The translations under genes were made by a program, and so were the position numbers. A stretch of DNA of 57,567 bases from Nitrospira sp. LK70 (GTDB lineage Bacteria > Nitrospirota > Nitrospiria > Nitrospirales > Nitrospiraceae), in the NCBI GenBank assembly GCA_011090425.1, contig PHGD01000014.1, positions 1 to 57,567 on the forward strand. The letters run 5' to 3'. Shown here piece by piece: positions 1 to 9,257 of this stretch (positions are counted from its first letter, which is position 1; every line of letters starts with the position of its first letter). The notes beneath the pieces were generated by a model. That model saw only the letters and a program-made list of their open reading frames with translations. It did no database searches and was not told where the DNA came from.

Positions 1-500
1 GCCAAGGCGAGTGGACACGGGTTGTCTATTCCTTCTATCCCATGGATGTGGTTGGGTGGAAAGGGGACCTCTGGGTCGCAAAGCTCAACGTGCGGGATTT
101 CAGGCCGGTCGTGAGTCCCAGCTATCATCTGCCGCCGAGCGTCCATCAGACGTTCCAGGCCGGGGGATGTCTCATTTCAACTTTTGTTCCGAGGCCTTTG
201 GAAAGCGATCCAGAGGCCTTGCGGGTCCCCTTTTACCATCGAAATACCGACTACGATGAAGTGATCTTCTACCATGATGGTGAATTCTTCAGCCGCGCGG
301 GAATTCAGCCTGGGATGCTCACGTTGCATCCTCAGGGTATTCACCATGGGCCGCAGCCCCAGGCGGTCCAAGCCGGCAAAACGAAGACATGCACGAATGA
401 AGTGGCGGTGATGGTGGAGTCCAAAGCTCCCTTCACGGTGTCACCGGAAATGGAAGCGGTGGAGTTGAAGGACTATGCATTGAGTTGGAGTCTTCGATGA
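1..500 (+). CDS. hmgA: Homogentisate 1,2-dioxygenase, C-terminal part (5' end outside window)
   Basis: The reading frame is open from the left edge (Q-G-E-W-T-R-V-V) and stops at 498-500, so only about the last 165 residues are present. Homogentisate dioxygenase is a non-haem Fe(II) cupin enzyme that opens the ring of homogentisate in tyrosine and phenylalanine breakdown. The visible stretches FYPMDVVGWKGDLW, FYHRNTDYDEVIFYHDGEFF and LTLHPQGIHHGPQP match the C-terminal cupin of the family and carry the expected His/acidic iron ligands. Its stop codon overlaps the ATG of the next gene (ATGA), so the two are probably translationally coupled. It fits the shorter bacterial branch of the family. 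The family assignment is firm; activity cannot be judged without the N-terminus. Confidence 0.85.
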   Translation, partial: QGEWTRVVYSFYPMDVVGWKGDLWVAKLNVRDFRPVVSPSYHLPPSVHQTFQAGGCLISTFVPRPLESDPEALRVPFYHRNTDYDEVIFYHDGEFFSRAGIQPGMLTLHPQGIHHGPQPQAVQAGKTKTCTNEVAVMVESKAPFTVSPEMEAVELKDYALSWSLR

Positions 501-1489
501 AACTCGTCAGCTTCCGAGTCAGAACCTGTCTCGGCACCTTCACCAGGGTAGGAGCGATACACCATGAACAGATTGTGGACTTGAACATGGCCTATGCCCG
601 TTGGTTGGCGGATCAACAGGAAGCGCAACCATGTCGCCTGGCCGATGCGCAGGTTCCATCCACGATGTTGGAATTTCTCGAAGGAGGAGCTTCTACAATC
701 GCGGCAGCGTGCCGAGCGAAAGATTACGTAACAGCACTTCCCGCTTCAGTCAGAGGTCCTACGGGAGGAACGATCGTCTATTCAGCCACCGATGTTCAAC
801 TCTCCGCCCCCCTTCCCAATCCGCCTTCGCTCCGCGATTTTATCGCGTTTGAAGACCATATTGCCGCGACTTCGAAGAAGCGGGGGCAACCGACCCCACC
901 AGAATGGTACAAAATGCCGGTCTACTACAAGGGAAACCATCGTACGATCATCGGGCCGGACGAAACTCTAGGGTGGCCGCTTGACACGACGAAGCTGGAC
1001 TACGAGTTGGAACTCGCCTGTGTAGTCGGGCGCAAAGGCAGAGACATTCCCGAACAGCAGGCAGAGCACTACATCGCCGGTTACACGATCATGAACGATT
1101 TCAGCGCGCGCGACATTCAATTCCAAGAAATGGCTTGTCGGCTTGGGCCGGCTAAGGGCAAGGACTTCGCAACCGCGATGGGCCCCTGTCTCGTGACTCC
1201 CAATGAGATTGCCGACCTCGGTGCATTGACGATGATTGCCAGGGTGAACGGAGAGGAGTGGTCGCGGGGGCGATTCGGGACCATCCATTGGTCTTTTCCC
1301 CAGATGATCGCGCATGTGTCGCGGGGCGAAACTATTTATCCGGGCGATGTCTTCGGTTCGGGAACAGTCGGAGGGGGATGTGGCTTGGAAATGGATCGCT
1401 ACCTGAAGCCGGGTGACGTAGTGGAGCTGGAAATCCAGCCGGTCGGCGTTCTCAGAACCTGTGTGGTGAGTGAAGCAGAAAGGGGGTGA
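497..1489 (+). CDS. Fumarylacetoacetate hydrolase family protein
   Basis: 330 residues from the ATG at 497, which overlaps the hmgA stop; an in-frame ATG at 485 would add four residues. The fold is the FAH/HpaG type. Acidic metal-ligand stretches are visible around LDYELELACVVG, followed by MNDFSARDIQFQE, where the S-A-R-D signature lies. The family hydrolyses C-C bonds of 3-acylpyruvates such as fumarylacetoacetate, or acts as a related hydratase or decarboxylase. Directly downstream of hmgA, the likely role is the last step of homogentisate degradation, giving fumarate and acetoacetate. No maleylacetoacetate isomerase is seen here. The exact substrate is inferred from the neighbour, not from the sequence. 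Confidence 0.8.
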   Translation: MKLVSFRVRTCLGTFTRVGAIHHEQIVDLNMAYARWLADQQEAQPCRLADAQVPSTMLEFLEGGASTIAAACRAKDYVTALPASVRGPTGGTIVYSATDVQLSAPLPNPPSLRDFIAFEDHIAATSKKRGQPTPPEWYKMPVYYKGNHRTIIGPDETLGWPLDTTKLDYELELACVVGRKGRDIPEQQAEHYIAGYTIMNDFSARDIQFQEMACRLGPAKGKDFATAMGPCLVTPNEIADLGALTMIARVNGEEWSRGRFGTIHWSFPQMIAHVSRGETIYPGDVFGSGTVGGGCGLEMDRYLKPGDVVELEIQPVGVLRTCVVSEAERG

Positions 1490-1491
1490 AG

Positions 1492-2244
1492 ATGCCGGTC
1501 GGCACGACGGAGCAGGCTCTCGCAGAGGTCGTAGATCGGCATCGTATACTCTACGAAGGACTGGCGATCGACAAAAAGCTGAAAGCCGTTATCCGTGCCG
1601 GTTCGCATACTAATCTGACAGAGGATGACGTCCTACATATTCTACGGTCCTCCCGATCCGTATTGTTCGATGGTCATGTGGAGGTCGTGTCAGGCCATCA
1701 CACTGGTACCTACCTACGGTTCGAATCGATCGCGCGTTTTCCGGAATTGATCGAACGGTTGGTCGTCGATATGGCGGCCTGGATCAAACAGACGTTTCAA
1801 CACCACCCAATCACCGGTCTCGTGGCGACCAGCTCGACAGCGGAATCGCTTGCACGAGGAATTGCAGACGTCCTTGATGGCACGATGGGATTGCGTGTGG
1901 CACTGACACCCTACAGCTGCCAGACAGGACGGATCGGGACGGACGTTGCGCTCGGCGCGATCAAAGCCGGCGAACGCTTTGTGGCTCTCAACGATGTCAC
2001 CACGCGCGGCAATTGTGTCAGCAAACTCGGCAAGGTCATCACGGACAATGGAGGTCTGGTGGCAGGGTTGATGGTCTTTGCCCGCCGCGACACCGGCCAG
2101 TTTCCGCTGATGAATGAATTAATCGCACAGTATCCGTTCTACTACACGACGGACCTCGACATGCCTCAGTGGGAGCCCGCACACTGTCCTCTGTGCCGGG
2201 CACAGCAACCCTTGTTGTCATGGAAAGACATGCCGGCCTTGTAA
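1492..2244 (+). CDS. Phosphoribosyltransferase-like protein (orotate PRTase fold)
   Basis: 250 residues from the ATG at 1492; a GTG at 1486 is also in frame and overlaps the previous stop. The middle resembles orotate phosphoribosyltransferase: a substrate-side segment (VATSSTAESLARGIADVL) and a motif ALNDVTTRGNCVSKLG in the place of the PRPP loop. The usual V-D-D-V-I-T-T-G is altered to L-N-D-V-T-T-R-G, so one acidic PRPP residue is replaced by Asn. The C-terminus has a His/Cys cluster (HCPLCRAQQPL) that could hold a metal. It sits in an amino-acid catabolic run without other pyrimidine genes, so a normal PyrE role is doubtful. Function is unassigned. Confidence 0.7.
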   Translation: MPVGTTEQALAEVVDRHRILYEGLAIDKKLKAVIRAGSHTNLTEDDVLHILRSSRSVLFDGHVEVVSGHHTGTYLRFESIARFPELIERLVVDMAAWIKQTFQHHPITGLVATSSTAESLARGIADVLDGTMGLRVALTPYSCQTGRIGTDVALGAIKAGERFVALNDVTTRGNCVSKLGKVITDNGGLVAGLMVFARRDTGQFPLMNELIAQYPFYYTTDLDMPQWEPAHCPLCRAQQPLLSWKDMPAL

Positions 2245-2265
2245 GTCAGCGATTCGGAGGTTGTC

Positions 2266-3264
2266 ATGGATGTTGCCGCCATCGCCAAAGAGATCAAGCG
2301 AGAGGATATGCTCCAGATGTACCACTACCTCAGGCTCACCCGAGCGCTTGAGGACAGGGTCACCGCACTCTACAGACAGGGGCGTATCGTCGGAGGAGTC
2401 TATACCAGTCATGGAATGGAAGCGATCGCCGTCGGATATGCTTCCGCGCTGGAGCGGGATGATGTCATCGCTCCGTATCACCGGGACATGGGAGCCTTCC
2501 TCATTCGGGGCTTCACGACCGGCGAGATTCTCGCCCAGTACCTTGGGAAGAGGACCGGGCCGACCAAAGGAAAAGACGGGAATGTGCACATGGGAGATCT
2601 CAGGCGAGGAGTCTTCGGATTCGTCAGTCATTTGGCAGACAACCTGCCGGTGGCAGCCGGTGCAGCTCTGGCATTCAAGATGAGAGGCGAATCTCGCGTG
2701 GTCTTTACGGGAACCGGTGATGGAGGATCCAGTAGGGGCGATTTTCACGAGGCGATGAATTTTGCGGCGGTACGGAAACTCCCCGTCGTCTTTTTCTGTA
2801 ACAACAACCAATATGCATACTCGACGCCGCTTCGCCTGCAGATGGCGATCCCGAACGTCGTGGATCGAGCCAAGGCCTATGGGATCCCAGGCGAGATTGT
2901 GGACGGTAACGACGTGGCGGCGGTCTATCTGGCGGCAAAACGGGCGATTGCAATCGCCCGTGAGGGGAAAGGGCCGACCTTTCTCGAGTTCAAGACGATG
3001 CGGATGCACGGCCATTCCGAACATGATCCGGCCAAATACGTGCCACGTGAACTGTTGGAGGACTGGAAGAAGAAAGACCCGATCCTGAAAGCCGAGAGGC
3101 TGCTCGGAGAACTCGGCTATGGCGAGGAATCGTATTTCCAAAGAGTAGCCGAACGAGTAAAGAGCGAAGTCGAGGCCGGTGTGGAATTTGCGGAACAGAG
3201 TCCTCTGCCGGAAGGACCGGAAATGTTGGAAGGCGTGTTCGCGGATGGAGCTGACAGCTACTAA
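2266..3264 (+). CDS. 2-oxoacid dehydrogenase E1 alpha subunit (TPP-dependent)
   Basis: 332 residues, with start ATG 2266 preceded by a GGAGG-type site. This subunit holds the thiamine diphosphate site of a 2-oxoacid dehydrogenase complex, visible as GDGGSSRGDFHEAMNFAAV followed by FFCNNNQYAYST. The HRDMGAFLIRG and GKDGNVHMGD stretches are typical of the pyruvate and branched-chain E1 alpha families. It forms an operon with the beta and E2 genes. The substrate could be pyruvate or branched-chain 2-oxoacids. The surrounding leucine- and valine-type genes and the E1 beta sequence favour branched-chain 2-oxoacid dehydrogenase, but sequence alone does not settle it. Confidence 0.9.
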   Translation: MDVAAIAKEIKREDMLQMYHYLRLTRALEDRVTALYRQGRIVGGVYTSHGMEAIAVGYASALERDDVIAPYHRDMGAFLIRGFTTGEILAQYLGKRTGPTKGKDGNVHMGDLRRGVFGFVSHLADNLPVAAGAALAFKMRGESRVVFTGTGDGGSSRGDFHEAMNFAAVRKLPVVFFCNNNQYAYSTPLRLQMAIPNVVDRAKAYGIPGEIVDGNDVAAVYLAAKRAIAIAREGKGPTFLEFKTMRMHGHSEHDPAKYVPRELLEDWKKKDPILKAERLLGELGYGEESYFQRVAERVKSEVEAGVEFAEQSPLPEGPEMLEGVFADGADSY

Positions 3265-3295
3265 CTGTCGATTTTCGGTCCAGAAGGAGCCTTAT

Positions 3296-4291
3296 ATGGT
3301 GACGACGGCTCAAATTACTGAGGAAGTCAGTTACTTGGAAGCGATTTCACAAGCCTTGGACGAGGAAATGGCGAGAGATGAGCGGGTGTTTTTGATGGGC
3401 GAAGACATCGGGACCTATGGTGGCGCCTTCAAGATCACCGAAGGGTTTCTCCAAAAATACGGTGAGTGGCGCGTGTTGGATACTCCGCTTGCCGAGTCCG
3501 GTTTTGTCGGCGCGGCCATTGGTGCGGCCATGATGGGTCTGCGTCCGGTGGTGGAGATGCAGTTTGCGGACTTCATTTCCTGCGCCTTCGACCAGATCAC
3601 TGAGGTTGCGGCCAAGAATCATTACCGGTGGGGAGCTGCTGTGCCCATGGTTATCCGCGCGCCGTTCGGCGGCGGTGTTCACGGCGGACCGTTCCATTCT
3701 GAATGTCCGGAAGGCTGGTTCTTCCACTCCCCTGGACTCAAGCTGGTCGCCCCGTCGACACCGTACGACGCCAAAGGGTTACTCAAGGCAGCGATTCGCG
3801 ACCCTAACCCGGTGATCTACTTCGAGCACAAATTTCTCTACCGCCGCATCAAGTCTGCCTTGCCTAAGGAAGACTTCATTGTGCCGCTCGGAAAGGCCGA
3901 TGTGAAACGGGTTGGGAACGATATCTCGGTCATCACGTACGGAGCAATGGTGCACCTGGCGCTCGATGCCGCTCAGGCATTGACGAAGGAGGGGATTGAC
4001 CTGGAAGTGGTCGACTTGCGCACATTGATCCCGCTCGACAAGGAAACGATCTATTCGTCCGTACGCAAGACCAGCAAAGTCATTCTTCTGCATGAGGATA
4101 ACAAGACCGGTGGTATCGGAGCCGAAATCGCAGCACTGTTGGCTGAAGACTGTTTCGATTGCTTGGATGGGCCGATTGTGCGCATCGCGCCGCCGGATAC
4201 GCCGGTGCCCTTTAGCCCGCCGTTGGAGGAGTTTTTCCTCCCGAAGGCAAGCGATATCGTCTCAGCAGCGCGGAAGCTGGCGGCATACTAA
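3296..4291 (+). CDS. 2-oxoacid dehydrogenase E1 beta subunit
   Basis: 331 residues from the ATG at 3296, which has AGAAGGAG upstream; a longer in-frame opening back to 3179 lies inside the alpha gene and is rejected. The transketolase-like pyrimidine-binding domain is visible (GEDIGTYGGAFKITEG, LAESGFVGAAIGAAMMGLRP), as is HGGPFHSECPEGWFFHSPGL. The C-terminal transketolase domain carries DISVITYGAMVHLALDAA. The stretch VIYFEHKFLYR resembles branched-chain 2-oxoacid dehydrogenase E1 beta. It pairs with the alpha subunit 31 bases upstream to form the alpha2beta2 decarboxylase that loads the acyl group onto lipoyl-E2. Confidence 0.9.
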   Translation: MVTTAQITEEVSYLEAISQALDEEMARDERVFLMGEDIGTYGGAFKITEGFLQKYGEWRVLDTPLAESGFVGAAIGAAMMGLRPVVEMQFADFISCAFDQITEVAAKNHYRWGAAVPMVIRAPFGGGVHGGPFHSECPEGWFFHSPGLKLVAPSTPYDAKGLLKAAIRDPNPVIYFEHKFLYRRIKSALPKEDFIVPLGKADVKRVGNDISVITYGAMVHLALDAAQALTKEGIDLEVVDLRTLIPLDKETIYSSVRKTSKVILLHEDNKTGGIGAEIAALLAEDCFDCLDGPIVRIAPPDTPVPFSPPLEEFFLPKASDIVSAARKLAAY

Positions 4292-4391
4292 AAAGGACTG
4301 AGGACTGAGTTATGAGGACTGAACACCAAAGCTCCTCGCAGGTGCTCGATGCCCATCTCAGTCCTGAGCACTCATCACTCAACACGTGAGC
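4292..4391. repeat. Spacer of repeated words with imperfect dyad
   Basis: The E1 beta to E2 gap is built from repeats of a short word (GGACTGAG, GACTGAG, GAGGACTGA) on the left, and its complement (CTCAGTCCTGAG, then ACTCATCACTCA) on the right. RNA from this gap could fold into an imperfect hairpin between two operon genes. No coding potential is seen. Comparable word-built spacers occur at 44624-44709 and 46425-46520. Confidence 0.5.
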
Positions 4392-5534
4392 ATGGCTACC
4401 GAGATCATCATGCCGCAGCTTGGAGAGAGCATCGCCGAGGGAACGGTCGTGAAGTGGCTCGTTCCAATCGGAGGGACGATTCAGAAGGACGAGTCCCTCT
4501 TGGAAGTCGAGACTGAAAAGGTGACGTTGGAAATTCCCTCGCCTGCCACAGGCTTGTTGAATGAGGTCGTCGTGCACGAGGGTGAGACGGTTCCTGTCGG
4601 AACCTTGCTGGCCAGAATCGAGAATGCTCCGCCGTTGGAAGTGATCAATCGGGTCGGCGGGGTGGTCGTCCGTCCCATGGGACCGATTCCAGGGGGCGAA
4701 CAACATCATTCCCCGGCGGTTCGGCAGCTGGCAAAGGAGCGCGGCATCGATCTTTCACAGGTGAAGGGGACCGGGGTCGGCGGTCGGGTAACCAAGAAGG
4801 ATGTGCTCGACTATATCGTTCAGAGCGGTTCTCAGGTCAAAGTTGCCGCAGCGGGCGACGAGGGTTCCATGGGTGAAGAACTTCTCCCCTTCACGCAGAT
4901 GCGCAAGACCATCGCCGATCGGATGGTCAAGAGCAAACAGACGTCGGCCCACGTCACCACCTTTTTCGAGGCTGATTTTTCGAGCGTCGCCAAATTCAGG
5001 CAAGGTCGAGACCTCACCTATCTTCCGTTCGTGATCCGTTCCGCGACGAGAGCCATTCGCGAGGTCCCAGTCGTGAATTCGTCATGGAGTGAGCAAGGCA
5101 TCGTGGTGAAGAAGGATATTCACGTGGGGATCGCCACAGCGCTCGATGACGGGCTCTTGGTGCCGGTTATTCGGTATGCCGATCGAAAAGGACTGACGCA
5201 GCTGGCGAAAGAAATCGGTGATCTCGCCGAACGAGCCAGGTCCAAAAAGTTGAATCCTGAAGAGGTGCAGGGCGGGACGTTCACGATCACGAGCCATGGC
5301 GGGTTCGGCAGCTTGTTCAGCACCCCGATCATCCATCAGCCGCAAATCGCGATTCTGGGCATCGGCGCCATTCAGAAACGTGCCGTCGTCATTGACGATG
5401 CAATTGCCATTCGACCGACGGGCTATCTCAGCCTGTCCTTCGACCATCGGGTCATCGACGGTGCAACGGCGGATCAATTCATGGCAAAAGTGAAACATTA
5501 TCTCGAACAGAGCCATTGGGAGCAGATCTTGTGA
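4392..5534 (+). CDS. 2-oxoacid dehydrogenase E2, dihydrolipoyl acyltransferase
   Basis: 380 residues from the ATG at 4392; a GTG at 4386 is an alternative. Domains in order: one lipoyl domain (about residues 2-77, lipoyl Lys in EVETEKVTLEI), a peripheral-subunit binding domain (about 100-140, HHSPAVRQLAKERGID and GTGVGGRVTKKDVL), and the catalytic domain (about 165-380). The catalytic domain ends with the active-site motif FDHRVIDGATADQF. The enzyme transfers the acyl group from lipoamide to CoA. The single short lipoyl domain and compact size fit the branched-chain or 2-oxoglutarate E2 types. No E3 (lipoamide dehydrogenase) gene is adjacent. Confidence 0.9.
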   Translation: MATEIIMPQLGESIAEGTVVKWLVPIGGTIQKDESLLEVETEKVTLEIPSPATGLLNEVVVHEGETVPVGTLLARIENAPPLEVINRVGGVVVRPMGPIPGGEQHHSPAVRQLAKERGIDLSQVKGTGVGGRVTKKDVLDYIVQSGSQVKVAAAGDEGSMGEELLPFTQMRKTIADRMVKSKQTSAHVTTFFEADFSSVAKFRQGRDLTYLPFVIRSATRAIREVPVVNSSWSEQGIVVKKDIHVGIATALDDGLLVPVIRYADRKGLTQLAKEIGDLAERARSKKLNPEEVQGGTFTITSHGGFGSLFSTPIIHQPQIAILGIGAIQKRAVVIDDAIAIRPTGYLSLSFDHRVIDGATADQFMAKVKHYLEQSHWEQIL

Positions 5535-5642
5535 ACTGGACATCACGTGCGGTGATCGTCAGTGCCCTGTGGACATCGATGGAGAGTTTTAGCTGCCGGT
5601 TCAGCCGGTCAGGGTAACGAGCGAAGGTGGTGGTTTCGTACC

Positions 5643-6539
5643 ATGAAACTCGACGACATCACGATGATCGGCATTGTAGGAGCCGGCCAGATGGGTCGTG
5701 GCATTGGTCAGGTGTGTGCCACCGCCGGCTACAAAGTCTTGCTCGTGGACGTCGCCGAACCACCCTTAGCAGAGGCCATCTCCAAGATACGTGTCGGATT
5801 GGAACGTGCAGTTGCGCGAGGCAGCCTGACCGATCGCCGAGCAGGGGAGGTGCTGACACTCATTCACCCATCGGTGAAGCTCGACCGCTTGCGGGACGTA
5901 CAGTTGGTCATCGAAGCGATTCCGGAAGATCTCACACTAAAGCGAGACCTCTTCGCCCAATTGAATCGAGTTTGCGTGCCTCAGACAGTGCTCGCGACCA
6001 ATACCTCATCCATTGCAATCACGAAGTTAGGAGCCGCCTCCGGCCGGCCGGACCGTGTTGTGGGTTTGCATTTTATGAATCCCGCACCGGTGATGAGACT
6101 CGTGGAAGTTGTTCGGGGACTGGGAACAACCGAACAAACGACGCAACTTGTGCTCGACTTGGCAAAGCGCTTGGGGAAAACGTCGGTCTTGTCCAAAGAT
6201 GTACCGGGATTCATCGTGAACCGCATCCTGATTCCCATGATCAATGAGGCAATTTTTGCGCTGGAGGAAGGCGTTGCATCTGTCGAGGACATTGATCTGG
6301 CGATGACGCTTGGTGCCAATCATCCCGTGGGGCCGCTTGCCCTTGCGGACCGCATCGGTTTGGATACAGTGTTGGCCATCTGTGATGTCTTGTTTCATGA
6401 TCTGGGCGATCAAAAATTTCGACCTTGCCCCTTGCTCCGCCGGTATGTCGAAGCAGGGTGGCTTGGAAGGAAGAGCGGCCGCGGGTTCTACGTCTATGAA
6501 GGGAGTAACGAACAACAGACAGCCAGAAGCAGGTTCTGA
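5643..6539 (+). CDS. hbd: 3-hydroxyacyl-CoA (3-hydroxybutyryl-CoA) dehydrogenase
   Basis: 298 residues from the ATG at 5643, with AAGGTGG upstream; a longer GTG start at 5562 would add an unlikely tail. The N-terminal Rossmann domain begins IGIVGAGQMGRGIGQV. The catalytic segment includes ATNTSSIAITKL and GLHFMNPAPVMRLVEVV, with the active-site His in GLHF. The C-terminal helical domain has DVPGFIVNRILIPMINEA. It oxidises (S)-3-hydroxybutyryl-CoA to acetoacetyl-CoA with NAD. It lies directly upstream of the B12 mutase, so butyryl-CoA formed by the mutase could be processed through this step. The acyl-CoA dehydrogenase that would be needed is not in the window. Confidence 0.9.
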   Translation: MKLDDITMIGIVGAGQMGRGIGQVCATAGYKVLLVDVAEPPLAEAISKIRVGLERAVARGSLTDRRAGEVLTLIHPSVKLDRLRDVQLVIEAIPEDLTLKRDLFAQLNRVCVPQTVLATNTSSIAITKLGAASGRPDRVVGLHFMNPAPVMRLVEVVRGLGTTEQTTQLVLDLAKRLGKTSVLSKDVPGFIVNRILIPMINEAIFALEEGVASVEDIDLAMTLGANHPVGPLALADRIGLDTVLAICDVLFHDLGDQKFRPCPLLRRYVEAGWLGRKSGRGFYVYEGSNEQQTARSRF

Positions 6540-6575
6540 TCTTGAAACCTGGTTCCTCGCCACGATCCGGAGCAG

Positions 6576-8174
6576 ATGATGCAAGAGCGTAAATCGAGAT
6601 TCACCTCCCTCTCAGGGTTCGACACCAACCGGGTGTATAGCCATCACGATCTGAAGGACTGGTTGCCCGAGGAGGAACTTGGAGCACCGGGCGAGTTTCC
6701 GTACACGCGAGGCGTGTATCCGACCATGTATCGCGGCCGGCTCTGGACGATGCGGCAATTCGCAGGCTTCGGGTCGGCAGAAGACACGAATCGCCGGTTC
6801 AAATATCTCCTCCAGCATGGGCAAACTGGCCTGAGCGTGGCGTTCGACATGCCGACGTTGATGGGAATCGACGCAGATGACCCCCGCGCTCACGGCGAGA
6901 TCGGTCATTGCGGTGTCGCGATCTCGTCGCTCGACGATATGGAGAGACTGTTCGACGGCATTCCGCTTGATCAAGTCACTACGTCGATGACGATCAACGG
7001 CCCGGCCGCTGTGATCTTTGCGATGTACCTCGCGGTTGCGGAGAAGCGCGGCATCGGCCTCGAGCGGTTGGACGGTACATTGCAGAACGATATTCTGAAA
7101 GAATACATCGCTCAGAAAGAGTGGCTCTTTCCGCCGGACCCTTCACTCCGCCTGATCACCGACACCATCACTTACTGTGCCGAGCATGTGCCCAAGTGGC
7201 ACCCGGTCAGTATCAGCGGGTATCACATCCGGGAAGCCGGCTCGACAGCGGTGCAAGAGCTGGCCTTTACCCTCTACGATGGCTTAACTTATGTAGAGAC
7301 GACGGTCAAAGCCGGTCTTCCGGTGGACCGGTTTGCTCCGCAGCTCTCGTTCTTTTTCAACGCCCACAACGACTTTTTTGAGGAGATCGCCAAGTTCCGC
7401 GCCGCCCGCCGACTGTGGGCTCGCGAAATGACGCGTCGGTATCGGCCCAGCGATCCCCGGTCGGCGCAGCTCCGGTGCCATGCGCAGACGGCCGGCTGTT
7501 CACTCACAGCGCAACAGCCCATGAACAACGTGGTCCGGACGACGATTCAGGCCCTCGCGGCTGTCATGGGTGGCACACAGTCCCTCCATACCAATTCGAT
7601 GGACGAAACGCTCGCGTTGCCGACAGAAGAAGCGGTGAAACTCGCGCTGCGCACCCAGCAGATCATCGCGCAGGAGAGCGAGGTCACCAATACTGCAGAT
7701 CCTCTCGGCGGCTCCTATTATGTCGAGACTCTTACTAATCGCCTCGAAGAGGCGGCGCTGGATTACTTTCGTCGGTTGGACGAGATGGGCGGCATGGTCA
7801 GGGCCATCGAGCGGGGCTTTCCCCAGCGCGAAATCCTCGACGCGGCGCAACGGTACCTACGTGAGGTGGAACGGAAGGAGCGAATCATCGTGGGATTCAA
7901 CGAGTACGTGGAACCTGAGGCACGCCAGATTCCGATCCTCAGGATCGGACTGGAAGTCGAGAATGAACAGGTGGCGCGTCTTTCGGATCTGCGGAAGTCT
8001 CGCGACTCGTTCAGAATGGTCGGCGCCGTCGAGGCACTGCAGGAAGCGGCTTCGTGCGGTGAAAACGTCATGCCCTATCTCATCGAGGCGGTGAAGGCCA
8101 AGGCGACGTTAGGTGAAATTTGCCTGGCTTTGAAAGAAGTGTTGGGAATCTATCGGGATCCGGTGGTGTTGTGA
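6576..8174 (+). CDS. icmA: B12-dependent acyl-CoA mutase large subunit, isobutyryl-CoA mutase type
   Basis: 532 residues, the catalytic TIM-barrel subunit without a B12 domain. Family motifs include [37 protein letters not shown] and [16 protein letters not shown]. In methylmalonyl-CoA mutase the substrate carboxylate is held by a Tyr (RQYAGFS) and an Arg (FMVRN). Here these positions are Phe (RQFAGFG) and Gln (YIAQK), the pair known from isobutyryl-CoA mutase. I therefore infer isobutyryl-CoA/butyryl-CoA interconversion. Other relatives, such as 2-hydroxyisobutyryl-CoA mutase, have Ile in place of the Phe. The small subunit is encoded at 9248, and a MeaB-type chaperone at 13042. The mutase fold is certain; substrate is inferred from two residues and context. 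Confidence 0.85.
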   Translation: MMQERKSRFTSLSGFDTNRVYSHHDLKDWLPEEELGAPGEFPYTRGVYPTMYRGRLWTMRQFAGFGSAEDTNRRFKYLLQHGQTGLSVAFDMPTLMGIDADDPRAHGEIGHCGVAISSLDDMERLFDGIPLDQVTTSMTINGPAAVIFAMYLAVAEKRGIGLERLDGTLQNDILKEYIAQKEWLFPPDPSLRLITDTITYCAEHVPKWHPVSISGYHIREAGSTAVQELAFTLYDGLTYVETTVKAGLPVDRFAPQLSFFFNAHNDFFEEIAKFRAARRLWAREMTRRYRPSDPRSAQLRCHAQTAGCSLTAQQPMNNVVRTTIQALAAVMGGTQSLHTNSMDETLALPTEEAVKLALRTQQIIAQESEVTNTADPLGGSYYVETLTNRLEEAALDYFRRLDEMGGMVRAIERGFPQREILDAAQRYLREVERKERIIVGFNEYVEPEARQIPILRIGLEVENEQVARLSDLRKSRDSFRMVGAVEALQEAASCGENVMPYLIEAVKAKATLGEICLALKEVLGIYRDPVVL

Positions 8175-8176
8175 GG

Positions 8177-8300
8177 GGCGGCGACGACCCGAATGCCTCC
8201 TGTGCTCGCGCGACGCGCACACAGGGTAGATCGGGTTATGATCCTAACGGGCGGTGCTCGTCGCATGCGCGCAGTGGGAGGCATCCCGGTCATCGCCGCC
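8177..8300. repeat. Long imperfect inverted repeat in mutase operon
   Basis: Two arms of about 45 bases, 8177-8220 and 8254-8300, are inverted copies; the first 24 positions match at 21. They are separated by about 33 bases. The repeat begins just after the icmA stop codon and would form a long GC-rich hairpin in the transcript between icmA and the hydrolase gene. There is no T-run after it, so it is not a plain intrinsic terminator. The 237-base gap shows no convincing gene. Confidence 0.75.
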
Positions 8301-8411
8301 GAGGGTAGTGTTGGAGAGGATATGGCGCTCTGCTCGGTGCCTATTCCTCCCAGCTGAGCCGTTAGAGGGGAGAGGGAAGAAGGAAGGATAAGAGGCTGTT
8401 GGTGAGGTCTC

Positions 8412-9257
8412 ATGAAACTCGGGGCGTTTGAGATTTATCCCGTGAGTGACGGTCGGTTTCGGCTGGATGGGGGGGCGATGTTTGGTGTGGTGCCGAAAGT
8501 CTTGTGGGAGAAATGTTGTCCTTCCGATGAATCGAACCGGATCTCCCTCAGTCTCACAGCTCTCTTAATCAGAGCGAACGGCAAGAACATCCTGGTTGAT
8601 ACGGGGCTGGGGCCTAAGGAAGACGAGAAGTTTCACCGTCTGTTCGCCGTCGAGCGAACGCCGACGATCCTTGAATCCTTGAAGAGGCTAGGCCTAGGGC
8701 CGGAGGACATCCATCTAGTGATCAACACGCATCTGCATTTCGACCATGCCGGCGGGAACACGATGCAAGAGAATGGATCCCTCGTGCCCACCTTTCCCAA
8801 CGCCAAATATTTCATTCAGCATGGTGAGTTTGAAGATGCGGCTCGCGCCAATGAACGGACCAAGGCCAGCTACCGCCGCGATAACTTTACACCGATCGCC
8901 CAGGTGAACCAGTGGGAATTCGTGCACGGGGATACAGAATTACTGCCTGGTATCACCGCCGTGGTGACCGCCGGCCATACACGCTGTCATCAGAGCGTCA
9001 AGATCGAATCGGAAGGGCGGACCGCCTTTTTTCTAGGAGACCTGATTCCGACCGTATCGCATCTGCCGCTTCCCTACATCATGGGCTACGATCTCCTCCC
9101 CATCCAGACACTGGAGACGAAACGGTGGGTGTTGGATCGGGCGTTTGAAGAGCAATGGCTGCTGCTTTTCGAGCATGATCCCCTGGTTCAGGCTGGACAT
9201 GTCAGGAAGGATCAGGAAGGCAAATATTTTCTTCGGGAGGTGGCGATATGGCAGTAG
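8412..9257 (+). CDS. Metallo-beta-lactamase-fold hydrolase
   Basis: 281 residues from the ATG at 8412. The binuclear metal motif is [13 protein letters not shown] (H-x-H-x-D-H). Further ligands lie in [11 protein letters not shown] and [12 protein letters not shown], and probably in LFEHDP near the C-terminus. The layout resembles quinolone-lactonase or N-acyl-homoserine-lactonase-type members, a group with varied esterase and thioesterase activities. The gene lies between the mutase large and small subunit genes and overlaps the small subunit start by 10 bases. A role in acyl-CoA or ester metabolism is possible but unproven. No signal peptide is seen, so it is probably cytoplasmic. Confidence 0.85.
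   Translation: MKLGAFEIYPVSDGRFRLDGGAMFGVVPKVLWEKCCPSDESNRISLSLTALLIRANGKNILVDTGLGPKEDEKFHRLFAVERTPTILESLKRLGLGPEDIHLVINTHLHFDHAGGNTMQENGSLVPTFPNAKYFIQHGEFEDAARANERTKASYRRDNFTPIAQVNQWEFVHGDTELLPGITAVVTAGHTRCHQSVKIESEGRTAFFLGDLIPTVSHLPLPYIMGYDLLPIQTLETKRWVLDRAFEEQWLLLFEHDPLVQAGHVRKDQEGKYFLREVAIWQ

Noticed and set aside
8175..8411. Cobalamin riboswitch before the hydrolase/mutase small subunit
   Set aside because: No B12-box or conserved core is present; the structure seen is a simple inverted repeat.
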